DNA of 64,000 bases from Amycolatopsis pittospori (GCF_013870525.1 NZ_JACBXD010000039.1:1-64000); one strand, 5' to 3'; positions 1 to 9,689 are shown, counted from the first letter of the stretch. A program made the numbers and translations. Notes: a model not told the origin generated them from the letters alone.

Positions 1-351
1 CTCTCGACCGGGGAAGTGCACGGCGCGAACCCGGGTACGGCGCGTGCCGCCCTCGCCACCAGCTGTGCGGCGACAACGTTGGCACTGACCGGTCCGGCCC
101 GCGGTGGCTGGCACCGGATCGCCTCGATGGCCGCCGGTTCCGGATACGCGGGGATGGTCGGCCGGGCGCAGGCGGACGCCGTCCGCGACCCGTCGGCGAA
201 GTCCGTCCGCACCGCCACCAAGACCGGCATCCACGGCATGGTGCCGCTGCAGGCGGCGGTCACGGCCAAGGGTTCGGTGCTCGGGGCCGCGCTGGTCGCC
301 GCCGCGCTGCCGATCGCCCGCAAACTGTCGCGGAAGGTGAGCCCCACATGA
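1..351 (+). CDS. UbiA/SCO3242-type prenyltransferase, C-terminal fragment (EboC-like)
   Basis: The reading frame is open from the first base, so the gene begins left of the window; a GTG at 16 is internal. The visible end has the character of the last segment of SCO3242-type UbiA prenyltransferases: a hydrophobic alanine-rich helix, then a DPSAKSVRTATKTGIHGMVP stretch, a second hydrophobic helix and a basic tail. UbiA enzymes are membrane proteins that prenylate small acceptors; the aspartate-rich catalytic motifs would lie outside the window. The stop overlaps the next start (ATGA at 348-351), so the two genes are translationally coupled. The assignment rests mainly on the Ebo context that follows and on this conserved tail. 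Confidence 0.7.
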   Translation, partial: LSTGEVHGANPGTARAALATSCAATTLALTGPARGGWHRIASMAAGSGYAGMVGRAQADAVRDPSAKSVRTATKTGIHGMVPLQAAVTAKGSVLGAALVAAALPIARKLSRKVSPT

Positions 352-1772
352 CGTTTTCCCTGGGATACGGCACCAACGGGTTCTCCAACCACCGCCTCGA
401 CGACGCGCTCGCGGTGATCGCCGACCTCGGTTACACCGGGGTGGCGCTGACCCTGGACCACGACCACCTCGACCCGTTCGCCGACGATCTGGCGCACCAG
501 GTCGACCACGTGGCCTCGCGGCTTTCGGCGCTCGGCCTGAACCGCGTCGTGATCGAAACGGGTGCGCGCTACCTGCTCGACCCGTGGCGCAAGCACTCGC
601 CGACACTGCTGTCCGACGATCCCGCGCCCCGGATCGACTTCCTGGCGCGGGCGCTGCGGATCGCGGGCGATCTCGGCGCGGATTGCGTGTCGTTCTGGTC
701 CGGTGTGTCGACTCTTGACAGCACTGTGGACGACGACGTCGCGTGGACCCGGTTGCGCGAGGGCGTCGCGGCGGTCCTGGAACACGCGTCGCGGCTGAAC
801 GTCCGACTGGCCATGGAACCCGAACCCGGGCACCTCGTGCAGCATTTGAGCCAGGTCCTCGACCTGCGCAAGGAACTCGGCGAACCGGAACTGTTCGGTG
901 TCACGCTCGACGTCGGGCACTGCGTCGCCGTCGAACCGGCCAACGCGGCCGACTGTGTCCGTCTCGCCGGGCCGCTGCTGTGGAACGTGCAACTGGACGA
1001 CATGCTGCCGAGGGTCCACGAGCATCTGGAGTTCGGCGACGGGCATCTGGATCTGCCGGGGACGCTCGCCGCGCTGGCGGAGATCGGCTACACGGGACTG
1101 GCCGCGGTCGAACTGCCCCGGCACAGCCACGCCGCACCGGACACCGCCCGCCGTGCGTTCGAGGCGCTGACGGCCGCGATGCCGCAGACGTGGCTGAACA
1201 AGGCGGAGGGCCGGATCCGGGAGAAGCCGTCGATCGTCGGCGCGCTCTTCCCGGCCGTCGGCCGCGAGGTCGGCCGGGCGGCACTGCGGCCCGAGACCGA
1301 TCCGCAGGGTCTGGTCCACGGCACTCTCGACGACCGGGCCCGGGTCCGGCTCGTCACCGTGCTGGCGGACGTCCTCGACTCCTCGGCGCTGGCCACGGAG
1401 CTGCGGGACCTCTACCGCTACGGGGACGACGCCGAGCGGCGCGGGGTACTGCGCGCGCTCAACTCGTTGGCGTCCCCGGACGGCGAAGTCGTCGACACCG
1501 GTGTCCGACTGGTCCAGGACGCGTTGCGGGCCAACGACATCCGCCTGGTCGCCGCCGCGATGGGGGCCTTCGCCCGGTTCCTGGACGACCACACCTGGCG
1601 CCACGGCGTCCTGAAATGCGTTTTCGTCGGCGTGCCGCTGGCCGCCGTCGCGGATCTCACTTCCCGCGCGGACGACGAGCTTCGGAGAATGCTCGCCGAC
1701 TTCGCCGACGAACGCAGGGCGGCCGGACGTGACGTTCCCGCCGACGCCCTCGAACTCCTCAAGGAGAACTAG
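348..1772 (+). CDS. eboA: TIM-barrel isomerase/epimerase fused to an EboA domain
   Basis: 474 residues. Residues 1 to about 280 are a xylose-isomerase-like TIM barrel with metal-site strands (MEPEPGH near 155, TLDVGH near 187, VELPRHSH near 253). Residues about 285-474 form the helical EboA-type domain, running from TWLNKAEGRI to the C-terminus. In many bacteria EboA and the TIM-barrel protein are separate. Ebo operons are known from cyanobacteria, where they are needed to move a scytonemin precursor to the periplasm, and from pseudomonads and algal endosymbionts; the reaction catalysed is not established. Start ATG 348 overlaps the upstream stop. An AAGGAG near the 3' end (1761-1766) serves the next gene. 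Confidence 0.8.
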   Translation: MTFSLGYGTNGFSNHRLDDALAVIADLGYTGVALTLDHDHLDPFADDLAHQVDHVASRLSALGLNRVVIETGARYLLDPWRKHSPTLLSDDPAPRIDFLARALRIAGDLGADCVSFWSGVSTLDSTVDDDVAWTRLREGVAAVLEHASRLNVRLAMEPEPGHLVQHLSQVLDLRKELGEPELFGVTLDVGHCVAVEPANAADCVRLAGPLLWNVQLDDMLPRVHEHLEFGDGHLDLPGTLAALAEIGYTGLAAVELPRHSHAAPDTARRAFEALTAAMPQTWLNKAEGRIREKPSIVGALFPAVGREVGRAALRPETDPQGLVHGTLDDRARVRLVTVLADVLDSSALATELRDLYRYGDDAERRGVLRALNSLASPDGEVVDTGVRLVQDALRANDIRLVAAAMGAFARFLDDHTWRHGVLKCVFVGVPLAAVADLTSRADDELRRMLADFADERRAAGRDVPADALELLKEN

Positions 1773-1776
1773 CACA

Positions 1777-2640
1777 GTGCGCATCTTCGATCCCCACATC
1801 CACATGTCCTCCCGGACCACCGACGACTACGAAGCCATGTACGCGTCCGGCGTCCGAGCTCTCGTCGAACCCGCCTTCTGGCTGGGTCAGCCGCGCACCA
1901 GTGTCGGCTCGTACACTGACTACTTCGACGCGCTCATCGGCTGGGAACGGTTCCGCGCCGCGCAGTTCGGCATCCGGCACCACTGCACGATCGCGCTGAA
2001 CCCCAAGGAGGCCAACGACCCCCGCTGCCGCGAGGTGCTCGACGTGCTCCCGAGGTACCTGGCCAAGGACGGCGTCGTCGCGGTCGGTGAGGTCGGCTAC
2101 GACTCCATGACCAAGGAAGAGGACGAGGTGTTCGCGCAGCAGCTCGCGCTCGCCCTCGAACACGACCTCCCGGTGCTGGTGCACACTCCGCACCGCGACA
2201 AGCTGGAAGGCACCAAGCGCACGCTGGACGTCGTCCGGGAGGCCGGGGTCGCGCCGGAGCGCGTGGTCGTCGACCACCTCAACGAGGTCACCGTCAAACT
2301 GGTCAAGGACTCCGGCGCGTGGATGGGTTTCTCCATCTACCCGGACACCAAGATGGACGAACACCGGATGGTCGAGATCCTGCGCCAGTACGGACTCGAC
2401 AACATGATCGTCAACTCGGCCGCGGACTGGGGCCGCTCGGATCCCCTGAAGACCGCCAAAACCGGGCAGGCGATGCTCGACGGCGGCTTCACCGAGGCCG
2501 ACGTCGACAAGGTGCTGTGGCAGAACCCCGTCGACTTCTACGGCCAAAGCGGACGGCTCACGCTCGACCCGCTGCCCGGTTTCACCGGCGAGGCCGCGAC
2601 CTTCGAGGGCAACTCGGTGCTGCGAGGTGCCCGCAAATGA
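1777..2640 (+). CDS. TatD-family metal-dependent hydrolase of the Ebo operon (EboB-like)
   Basis: 287 residues from GTG 1777, chosen because AAGGAG at 1761-1766 lies 10 bases upstream and because the protein then begins directly with the first metal motif (FDPHIHM, residues 4-10). Further metal-site strands are GEVGYDSM, LVHTPHRDK and VVDHLNE, as expected for an amidohydrolase-fold TatD-like protein. TatD enzymes are usually nucleases or phosphoesterases, but the natural substrate of the Ebo member is unknown. It follows the EboA fusion by 4 bases and overlaps EboE by ATGA, so it belongs to one translationally coupled operon. Confidence 0.83.
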   Translation: MRIFDPHIHMSSRTTDDYEAMYASGVRALVEPAFWLGQPRTSVGSYTDYFDALIGWERFRAAQFGIRHHCTIALNPKEANDPRCREVLDVLPRYLAKDGVVAVGEVGYDSMTKEEDEVFAQQLALALEHDLPVLVHTPHRDKLEGTKRTLDVVREAGVAPERVVVDHLNEVTVKLVKDSGAWMGFSIYPDTKMDEHRMVEILRQYGLDNMIVNSAADWGRSDPLKTAKTGQAMLDGGFTEADVDKVLWQNPVDFYGQSGRLTLDPLPGFTGEAATFEGNSVLRGARK

Positions 2641-3716
2641 TCTCCTACTGCACGAACGTCCACCCCGCCGAGGATGTCGCCGGCATCGTCGCGCAGCTGG
2701 AGCGGTACGCGCTCCCGGTGCGTGAGCGGCTGGGCGCCGACAAGCTCGGCGTCGGACTGTGGCTTTCCGCTCCGGTCGCGCGCGGACTCGCCGACGACGC
2801 CCAAGCACGCAAGGACTTCCGTGCCGAACTCGACGCGCGTGGGCTCAGCGTCTACACGCTGAACGCGTTCCCGTACGGCGGTTTCCACGACGAGGTCGTC
2901 AAGCACGCGGTCTACCGTCCTCTGTGGACGGAAAGCGAACGGGTCGCCTACACGATCGACTGCGTGACCGTGCTCGCGGACCTGCTCGCCGAAGACGCCA
3001 CCTACGGCAGTATTTCAACTCTGCCGTTGGCTTGGCGTGAACCGTGGAACGACCAAGACGACCACGCCGCCGCGGCGGCCTTCGAACAGGTCGTCCGCGC
3101 GATCCGGGCGACCGGGGACCGGCCGATCCGGTTGGCCGTCGAGCCGGAGCCCGGCTGTGTGCTCGACACCGTGGCCGACGCGCTGGCGTGGCTGTCCGGC
3201 CGTGTCGACCCGGAGTACGTCGGGCTGTGCCTGGACACCTGTCACCTCGCGGTGTCGTTCGCCGACCCGGCGGAGACCCTGGCCGCGATCGCGGCGTCCG
3301 ATGTGGACATCGTCAAGGTGCAGGCGTCGGCAGCTCTCCACGTCGAGAAGCCGGCCGAGGCGCGAGAGGCTCTGGCCGCTTTCGCCGAACCGCGCTATCT
3401 GCATCAGGTCCGCGAGTTTTCGGGTGGTGTCGTGCACAAGGCCGACGATCTGCCCGAGGCATGGACGGACTTGCCGGGGGAGGGGCCGTGGCGTGTGCAT
3501 TTCCACATGCCGCTGCACCAGGCCCCGGCCGCGCCGCTGGCCACCACGACCGACGTCCTGCGCACGGTCGCCGCCGGGTTGCCCGGTGAACCGCATGTCG
3601 AGGTCGAGACCTACACCTGGAGCGTGCTCCCGGACGCGGGCGACCTCGTCGGCGGGATCGCCGCGGAACTCGAGTGGGCACAGCAGAACCTCGTCAAGGA
3701 AGGGGTTTCCGCGTGA
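2637..3716 (+). CDS. eboE: Metabolite traffic protein EboE (TIM-barrel)
   Basis: 359 residues beginning MISYCTNVHPAED, the characteristic opening of EboE proteins. The whole chain is a single xylose-isomerase-like TIM barrel with likely metal-binding strands at LAVEPEPGC and LCLDTCHLAV. Start ATG 2637 overlaps the TatD stop (ATGA), and the stop overlaps the next gene's GTG. EboE is a core member of the operon linked to export of small secondary metabolites toward the periplasm; its chemistry is not known. A sequence match to a family of unknown mechanism is the basis here, so the name says more about context than activity. Confidence 0.85.
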   Translation: MISYCTNVHPAEDVAGIVAQLERYALPVRERLGADKLGVGLWLSAPVARGLADDAQARKDFRAELDARGLSVYTLNAFPYGGFHDEVVKHAVYRPLWTESERVAYTIDCVTVLADLLAEDATYGSISTLPLAWREPWNDQDDHAAAAAFEQVVRAIRATGDRPIRLAVEPEPGCVLDTVADALAWLSGRVDPEYVGLCLDTCHLAVSFADPAETLAAIAASDVDIVKVQASAALHVEKPAEAREALAAFAEPRYLHQVREFSGGVVHKADDLPEAWTDLPGEGPWRVHFHMPLHQAPAAPLATTTDVLRTVAAGLPGEPHVEVETYTWSVLPDAGDLVGGIAAELEWAQQNLVKEGVSA

Positions 3717-5086
3717 AGCCGCTGGTCGTCATCGACGTCGTCGGGCTGACCCCGAAGGCGCTGCGGGACATGCCGAAACTGTCCGCCGTCGCCCGCGACG
3801 GCTGGCAGGCCGAACTGGGCACGGTACTGCCCGCCGTCACCTGCAGCGCGCAGTCGACGTTCCTCACCGGGCTCATGCCCGCGCAGCACGGGATCGTCGG
3901 CAACGGCTGGTACTTCCGCGAGCTCGGTGAGATCTTCCTGTGGCGCCAGCACAACCGGCTCGTCGGCGGCGAGAAGCTGTGGGAGACCGCGCGGGCGGCG
4001 CACCCCGGCTACACGTCGGCGAACGTGTGCTGGTGGTACGCGATGGGGATGAGCACCGACGTCACGGTGACCCCGCGGCCGATCTACCACGCCGACGGCC
4101 GCAAGTCCCCGGACGCCTACGTGCGCCCGCCGGAACTGCACGATCAGCTGACCGGGCAGCTGGGGGAGTTCCCGCTCTTCCAGTACTGGGGACCGACGGC
4201 GTCGATCAAGTCGAGCAAATGGGTGATCGGCGCGTCCCGGCAGATCCTGCGCGAGAAGCGCCCGGACCTGCTGCTGACCTACGTCCCGCATCTGGACTAC
4301 GACCTGCAGCGTTTCGGTCCCGACGCGCCGCAGGCCCGGAGTGCGGCGCGGGAATTGGACAACGCGCTCGCGCCACTGCTCGACGACGCCCGCAACGCCG
4401 GGGCGACCGTGGTCGCGCTCAGCGAGTACGGGATCACGAACGTCAGCAGGCCGGTCGACATCAACCGGGCACTGCGTCGCGAGGGCCTGCTGGAGGTCTA
4501 CACCCAGGCGGGCATGGAGTATCTCGACCCGTGGGCGTCGCGCGCGTTCGCCGTCGCCGACCACCAGGTCGCGCATGTCTACGTCCGCGACTCGTCCGAT
4601 GTGGAGCGTGTCCGGTCGATCGTCGGCGAACTGACCGGTGTCGACGAGGTCCTCGACCGGGAAGCGCAGGCGAAGTACGGGATCGACCACGAACGCGCCG
4701 GCGAACTGGTCGCCGTCGCCGAACCGGATTCCTGGTTCACCTACTACTACTGGCTCGACGACGCGCGCAAGCCCGACTTCGCACGCGGCGTCGAGATCCA
4801 TCGCAAGCCGGGCTACGACCCCGCCGAGCTGTTCTTCGACCCGGAGGACAAGTTCGCCAAGGCGCGGGCCGGGCTCAACCTGGCGAAGAAGTTCGCCGGG
4901 CTGCGGTACGCGATGGACGTCGTCCCGACCGACCCGCGTTGGGTACGCGGCTCGCACGGACGGCTTCCGGATTCCACTGAGGACGGTCCGGTGCTGCTCT
5001 GCTCCGACCCGGCCTTCCAGCCGTCCGGCCGCATCGGTGCCACCGACGTGCATCCGTTGCTCCTTTCCCTGCAAGGCCTGAAGTAG
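3713..5086 (+). CDS. Type I phosphodiesterase/nucleotide pyrophosphatase family protein (EboF-like)
   Basis: 457 residues from GTG 3713, overlapping the eboE stop by 4 bases. It has the alkaline-phosphatase-superfamily layout: first metal aspartate in VVIDVVGLT (near residue 8), candidate nucleophile threonine in PAVTCSAQSTFLTGLMPAQHG (about residues 42-62), the metal-site strand YVPHLDYDLQRFG, an SEYG strand and a late SHGRLPDS segment. Such enzymes hydrolyse phosphodiester or pyrophosphate bonds. No signal peptide is present, so it is cytoplasmic. It closes the Ebo operon; EboD (dehydroquinate-synthase-like), usual in these operons, is not in the window and may lie to the left. Confidence 0.82.
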   Translation: MKPLVVIDVVGLTPKALRDMPKLSAVARDGWQAELGTVLPAVTCSAQSTFLTGLMPAQHGIVGNGWYFRELGEIFLWRQHNRLVGGEKLWETARAAHPGYTSANVCWWYAMGMSTDVTVTPRPIYHADGRKSPDAYVRPPELHDQLTGQLGEFPLFQYWGPTASIKSSKWVIGASRQILREKRPDLLLTYVPHLDYDLQRFGPDAPQARSAARELDNALAPLLDDARNAGATVVALSEYGITNVSRPVDINRALRREGLLEVYTQAGMEYLDPWASRAFAVADHQVAHVYVRDSSDVERVRSIVGELTGVDEVLDREAQAKYGIDHERAGELVAVAEPDSWFTYYYWLDDARKPDFARGVEIHRKPGYDPAELFFDPEDKFAKARAGLNLAKKFAGLRYAMDVVPTDPRWVRGSHGRLPDSTEDGPVLLCSDPAFQPSGRIGATDVHPLLLSLQGLK

Positions 5087-5108
5087 GAGGAAACATGCCG
5101 GTGCCGAC

Positions 5109-5161
5109 GTTGCGAAAGCCACTTTCGCAACCCCCAACGTTGCGAAAGTGGCTTTCGCAAC
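5109..5161. repeat. Twin 23-bp palindromes (GTTGCGAAAG...CTTTCGCAAC)
   Basis: Two copies of a 23-bp near-palindrome lie at 5109-5131 and 5139-5161 in opposite orientation. Each has 10-base arms GTTGCGAAAG and CTTTCGCAAC around a 3-base centre (CCA or TGG). The same pair, again in opposite orientation with 7 bases between, occurs at 47848-47900. Each unit can form a hairpin, and the pair can also fold as one long stem. This is an intergenic repeat family; the role is unknown. Confidence 0.85.
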
Positions 5162-5204
5162 ACCTCAAGTCAGCTCGGGCGTAACGACTACTTCGGTCCA
5201 GCGG

Positions 5205-5250
5205 GTCGTGAGTGGCGATTCGGGTTCTAACCCGAATCGCCACTCACGAC
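5205..5250. repeat. Long hairpin of the TCGTGAGTGG repeat family
   Basis: A perfect 22-bp inverted repeat (left arm 5205-5226, right arm 5229-5250) begins GTCGTGAGTGGCGATTCGGG and has almost no loop. Related hairpins with the same outer arms occur at 28687-28732 and 45792-45839, and one arm at 47788-47807. It lies about 120 bases after the Ebo operon and may act as a terminator, but no U-tract follows. Confidence 0.8.
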
Positions 5251-5366
5251 CACCCCGACCCACCACCCACCCGCACCCTCCCTCCCTGCCACCACTTCAC
5301 GAAAGGAAGCTCCACCCGCATTCCGTTCCTTGATCGCCGCCGCTCATCGAAAGGATCGCCACTGCT

Positions 5367-8300
5367 ATGTCCTTGAAACGACGACTAGGCGTGCTCGTCA
5401 CGTCGATGGTCACGGCTTTGACAGGCGTCGCGCTACCGGTGCAAAGCGCATCGGCGCACGAAGCGGCGACGGTGCTCGTGTTCTCCAAGACCGCGGGTTT
5501 CCGTCACGACTCGATCCCCGCCGGGATCCAGGCGATCAAGGAACTGGGTGCGCAGAAACACTTCGGGGTGGAAGCCACCGAGGACGCGGCGGCCTTCACC
5601 GACGCGAACCTCAAGCGGTTCAACGCCGTCATCTGGCTTTCCACCACCGGTGACGTGCTCAACGCGGAGCAGCAGGCCGCGTTCGAACGGTATGTGAAGG
5701 GAGGCGGCGGGTACGTCGGTGTGCACGCCGCCTCCGACACCGAATACGACTGGCCCTGGTACGGCCAGCTGGTCGGGGCGTACTTCAAGTCCCATCCGCA
5801 GATCCAGAAGGCGAACGTCAAGGTCGAGGACCACGACCACGTTTCCACCGCGGGACTTCCGGAAACCTGGCCGCGCACCGACGAGTGGTACAACTACCGC
5901 GAAAACCCGCGCAGCAACGTCCACGTGCTGGCGAGCCTCGACGAGAAGAGCTACCAGCCCGGTGACGGCGCGATGGGCGACCACCCGATCGCCTGGTGCC
6001 ACGAGAACTCCGGCGGCCGCTCCTGGTACACCGGCGGCGGGCACACCAAGGAGTCCTACGCCGAACCGGCCTTCCGCGACCACCTCGCCGGTGGCATCGA
6101 GTACGCCACCAAACTGAGCGAGGCGGGCTGCGCCAAGGAGACCCAGGAAGACCCGGTCGACGCGGACTTCGACCAGATCACCCTGGCCAAGGGCGAAGAG
6201 AAGACCGGTGAGCCGATCGCGCTTTCCGTACTGCCCAACCGCGACGTCCTGCACACCTCGCGCGACGGGCGCGTCTGGTACACCAGCTCCAGCGCGACGA
6301 CCAAACTGGCCGCGACGATCCCGGTCTACAACCACGACGAAGACGGCCTGCAGGGCGTCGCGATCGACCCGGACTTCGCGAAGAACCGCTGGGTTTACCT
6401 CTACTACGCGCCCAAGCTGAACACCCCGGCCGGTGACGCGCCGGAGAACGGCACTCCGGCCGACTTCGCGCCGTTCAAGGGTTACAACCAGCTCTCGCGG
6501 TTCAAGCTCAACGCCGAGAACAACCTGGACCTCGCGAGCGAGCAGGAGATCCTCCAGGTCCCGGCCGAACGCGGTATCTGCTGCCACGCCGGCGGCGAAA
6601 TCGACTTCGACGCGAAGGGCAACCTGTATCTGTCCACAGGGGACGATTCCAACCCGTTCTCTTCCGACGGTTACACCCCGATCGACGAGCGCGCCGACCG
6701 CAACCCGGTCTATGACGCGCAGCGCAGCTCCGGCAACACCAACGACCTGCGCGGCAAGGTGCTGCGGATCAAGGTCGACGCCAAGGGCAAGTACACCGTG
6801 CCCCAGGGCAACCTCTTCCCCAAGGGCAAGGCCAAGACCAAGCCCGAGATCTACGCCATGGGCTTCCGGAACCCGTTCCGGTTCGCCGTCGACCGCAAGA
6901 CCGGCTGGATCCACCTCGCCGACTACGGGCCCGACGCCGGCGCGGCCGACCCGAAGCGCGGTCCCGGTGGCACGGTCGAGTTCAACCTGATCAAGAAGCC
7001 GGGCAACTTCGGCTGGCCGTACTGCGTCGGTGACAACCAGCCGTTCATCGACTACGACTTCGCCACCAAGCAGTCCGGTGCGGCCTTCGACTGCGCCAAG
7101 CCGAAGAACACCAGTCCGCACAACACCGGGCTGACCGACCTTCCCCCGGTCGAGAAGGCGTGGATTCCTTACGACGGCGGTTCGGTGCCCGAGTTCGGGA
7201 CCGGTCCGGAGTCCCCGATGGGCGGCCCGGTCTACCGGTTCGACGCGAAGAACCCGTCGCAGACGAAGTTCCCGGAGTACTTCAACGGCAAGACCTTCGC
7301 CTACGAATGGGAACGCGGCTGGATCAAGGAGATCACCGTCGGCCCGAACGGTGAGCGCGGCGCCATCAAACCGTTCTTCGACTCGATGGACCTGGTCCGC
7401 CCGATGAACGTCGAGTTCGGCCCGGACGGCGCGATGTACGTCCTCGACTACGGCACCGGCTATTTCGGTGGCTCCAAGGAATCCGCCGTCTACCGCATCG
7501 ACTACACCAAGGGACGCCGGACGCCGGTGGCCCAGGTGGCTGCGGACAAGACGTCGGGCCAGGCGCCACTGACCGTCAAGTTCGACCCGGCCGGGACGAA
7601 CGACCCCGACGGTGGTGCGCTCACCTACGCCTGGGACTTCGACGGGAACGGAACGACCGATTCCACCGAAGCGGGCCCGGTGACGCACACCTACAGCGCG
7701 AACGGCCAGTACACGGCGAAGCTTTCGGTCACCGACCCCACCGGGCTGACCGGGGCGGCGAGCACGGTGGTCACCGTCGGCAACACCGCGCCGGTGGTCA
7801 CGTTGAAGACCCCGGTCAACGGCAGCGTGTTCAGCTTCGGTGACACGGTCCCGTTCAAGGTCGAGGTGACCGACGCCGAGGACAACCCGATCGACTGCTC
7901 GAAGGTGACCGTCGAATACATCCTCGGTCACGAGGGTCACGGGCATCCGCTCAGCCGCGCGACCGGCTGCGAGGGCACCATCGCCACCCCGGCGGACGAG
8001 GGCCACGGCGCCGACGCCAACGTGTTCGGTGTCATCAACGCCAGCTACACCGACAACGGCGGCAACGGCGTCCCGGCGCTGACCGGCGAAGCGGAATCCT
8101 TGCTGCAGCCCAAGTTGAAGCAGGCGGAGTTCTACACCCAGTCCAGCGGCATCGAGGTCGTCGGGCACGACGGCGCCAGTGGCGGCAAACGCGTCGGTCA
8201 CATCGAAGCCGGTGACTGGATCAAATTCGACCCGGTGAACCTCGTGGGTGTCAGCGGCATCGGCTACCGGGTCTCCTCCGGTGGCGCCGGCGGCACGATC

Positions 8301-8528
8301 GAGGTCCGCTCGGGCGCGGTGGACGGCCCGCTGGTCCAGACGGTCACCGTCGCCAACACCGGCGGCTGGGACACGTATGCCGACATCCCGGCCGCCGCGA
8401 TCACCGACCCCGGTGGGACCGGCCCGCTGTTCCTCGTGTTCAAGGGCGGTTCCGGCGGTCTGTTCGACGTAGACGCGATCACCTTCGAGCGCCCTGGGGG
8501 CGGAGCCGAGGTGAACCCGAAGAAGTGA
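5367..8528 (+). CDS. Secreted ThuA / glucose-sorbosone dehydrogenase / PKD / CBM6-like mosaic protein
   Basis: 1053 residues with a Sec signal peptide (about 1-30, ending QSASA). In order: ThuA-like domain (about 33-255, with HAASDTEYDWPWY and PIAWCHENSGGRSWY), a six-bladed glucose/sorbosone-dehydrogenase propeller (about 270-710, with RGICCHAGGEIDF and STGDDSNPF), a PKD domain (about 719-806, YAWDFDGNGTTD), an Ig-like segment and a C-terminal CBM6-like jelly roll (about 926-1045). ThuA domains are linked to 3-keto-disaccharide metabolism, and the propeller oxidises sugars, often with PQQ. An exported sugar-oxidising role is likely; substrate and cofactor cannot be read from sequence. ATG 5367 follows AAAGGA by about 12 bases. 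It heads a same-strand cluster reaching 17563. Confidence 0.85.
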   Translation: MSLKRRLGVLVTSMVTALTGVALPVQSASAHEAATVLVFSKTAGFRHDSIPAGIQAIKELGAQKHFGVEATEDAAAFTDANLKRFNAVIWLSTTGDVLNAEQQAAFERYVKGGGGYVGVHAASDTEYDWPWYGQLVGAYFKSHPQIQKANVKVEDHDHVSTAGLPETWPRTDEWYNYRENPRSNVHVLASLDEKSYQPGDGAMGDHPIAWCHENSGGRSWYTGGGHTKESYAEPAFRDHLAGGIEYATKLSEAGCAKETQEDPVDADFDQITLAKGEEKTGEPIALSVLPNRDVLHTSRDGRVWYTSSSATTKLAATIPVYNHDEDGLQGVAIDPDFAKNRWVYLYYAPKLNTPAGDAPENGTPADFAPFKGYNQLSRFKLNAENNLDLASEQEILQVPAERGICCHAGGEIDFDAKGNLYLSTGDDSNPFSSDGYTPIDERADRNPVYDAQRSSGNTNDLRGKVLRIKVDAKGKYTVPQGNLFPKGKAKTKPEIYAMGFRNPFRFAVDRKTGWIHLADYGPDAGAADPKRGPGGTVEFNLIKKPGNFGWPYCVGDNQPFIDYDFATKQSGAAFDCAKPKNTSPHNTGLTDLPPVEKAWIPYDGGSVPEFGTGPESPMGGPVYRFDAKNPSQTKFPEYFNGKTFAYEWERGWIKEITVGPNGERGAIKPFFDSMDLVRPMNVEFGPDGAMYVLDYGTGYFGGSKESAVYRIDYTKGRRTPVAQVAADKTSGQAPLTVKFDPAGTNDPDGGALTYAWDFDGNGTTDSTEAGPVTHTYSANGQYTAKLSVTDPTGLTGAASTVVTVGNTAPVVTLKTPVNGSVFSFGDTVPFKVEVTDAEDNPIDCSKVTVEYILGHEGHGHPLSRATGCEGTIATPADEGHGADANVFGVINASYTDNGGNGVPALTGEAESLLQPKLKQAEFYTQSSGIEVVGHDGASGGKRVGHIEAGDWIKFDPVNLVGVSGIGYRVSSGGAGGTIEVRSGAVDGPLVQTVTVANTGGWDTYADIPAAAITDPGGTGPLFLVFKGGSGGLFDVDAITFERPGGGAEVNPKK

Positions 8529-8674
8529 CCACATGCGTGAACCCGCCCAGCCGAAGGCTCCGCGATCGCGGTGGCAGGGCGCCCCGTTCACCCGTAGTGA
8601 CGTGATTTCTCAAGCTGCGCCCTGCCGACGTCTATCGCGGCCGCGGGTTCACACAAGCCAAAGAAGGAGTCTTG

Positions 8675-9679
8675 ATGAGCCGTCCGATCACCTTGTTCAC
8701 CGGCCAGTGGGCGGATCTCCCGTTCACCGAGGTGTGCAGGCTGGCCAGCGAATGGGGCTACGACGGCCTCGAGATCGCGTGTTCCGGCGATCACTTCGAG
8801 GTGGACCGGGCACTGTCCGAAGAGGACTATGTGCCGGGACGGCTGAAGTTGCTCGCCGACCACGGCCTCAAGGTGTGGGCCATCTCCAACCACCTCGTCG
8901 GCCAGGCCATCTGTGACGACCCGATCGACGAACGCCACCAGGCCATCATCCCCTCCCGGGTGTGGGGGGACGGTGAGCCCGAGGGTGTCCGGCAGCGGGC
9001 CGCGAAGGAGATGGCCGACACCGCCCGCGCGGCGGCGAAACTCGGCGTGGACACGGTGATCGGTTTCACCGGCTCGAAGACCTGGAAGTACGTCGCGATG
9101 TTCCCGCCGGTCTCGCAGGCGGTCATCGACGACGGCTACTCCGACTTCGCGGACCGGTGGAACCCGATCCTCGACGTCTTCGACGAGGTGGGCGTGCGGT
9201 TCGCCCACGAGGTCCACCCGTCGGAGATCGCTTACGACTACTGGACCACGAAGCGTGCGCTCGAAGCCGTCGGCGACCGTCCGGCGTTCGGGCTGAATTG
9301 GGATCCTTCGCATTTCATCTGGCAGGACCTCGACCCGGTCGGCTTCATCCTCGATTTCGCCGACCGGATCTACCACGTGGACTGCAAGGACACCAGGAAG
9401 CGGTTCGACGGACGGAACGGAAGGCTCGGCTCGCATCTCCCCTGGGGAGATCCCCGACGCGGCTGGGACTTCGTTTCGACCGGGCACGGCGACGTGCCCT
9501 GGGAGGACTGTTTCCGGGCACTGAATTCGATCGGCTACGCCGGTCCGATCTCGGTGGAGTGGGAAGACGCCGGCATGGACCGGCTCCGGGGCGCGGCGGA
9601 AGCCGTGACCTATCTGCGGGGGCTCCTGTTCGACAAGCCGTCGGCGGCCTTCGACGCGGCTTTCAGCAACCAGAAGTGA
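8675..9679 (+). CDS. Sugar phosphate isomerase/epimerase (xylose-isomerase-like TIM barrel)
   Basis: 334 residues, cytoplasmic. ATG 8675 follows AAGAAGGAG (8660-8668) at good spacing; a TTG three bases upstream is in frame but less likely. Divalent-metal-site strands are visible: [11 protein letters not shown] near the N-terminus, [25 protein letters not shown] and ISVEWEDAG. The fold matches IolE/ThuB-like isomerases and 2-keto or 3-keto sugar converting enzymes. Its position between a ThuA-dehydrogenase protein and a Tat-exported homologue suggests it handles the imported product of extracellular sugar oxidation, which is inference. Confidence 0.85.
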   Translation: MSRPITLFTGQWADLPFTEVCRLASEWGYDGLEIACSGDHFEVDRALSEEDYVPGRLKLLADHGLKVWAISNHLVGQAICDDPIDERHQAIIPSRVWGDGEPEGVRQRAAKEMADTARAAAKLGVDTVIGFTGSKTWKYVAMFPPVSQAVIDDGYSDFADRWNPILDVFDEVGVRFAHEVHPSEIAYDYWTTKRALEAVGDRPAFGLNWDPSHFIWQDLDPVGFILDFADRIYHVDCKDTRKRFDGRNGRLGSHLPWGDPRRGWDFVSTGHGDVPWEDCFRALNSIGYAGPISVEWEDAGMDRLRGAAEAVTYLRGLLFDKPSAAFDAAFSNQK

Positions 9680-9689
9680 GGGCGGTTTC

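Noticed and set aside
5109-5250. A CRISPR-like or tRNA-like structure in the gap after the Ebo operon
   Set aside because: The repeats are palindromic pairs without regular spacers, and no cloverleaf or CCA end is present.
5433-8591. A 1052-codon open frame on the minus strand opposite the ThuA-dehydrogenase gene
   Set aside because: Its composition is the antisense of a high-GC gene (Val/Arg/Gly/Asp-rich, no domain motifs); the plus strand has a signal peptide and clear domains.
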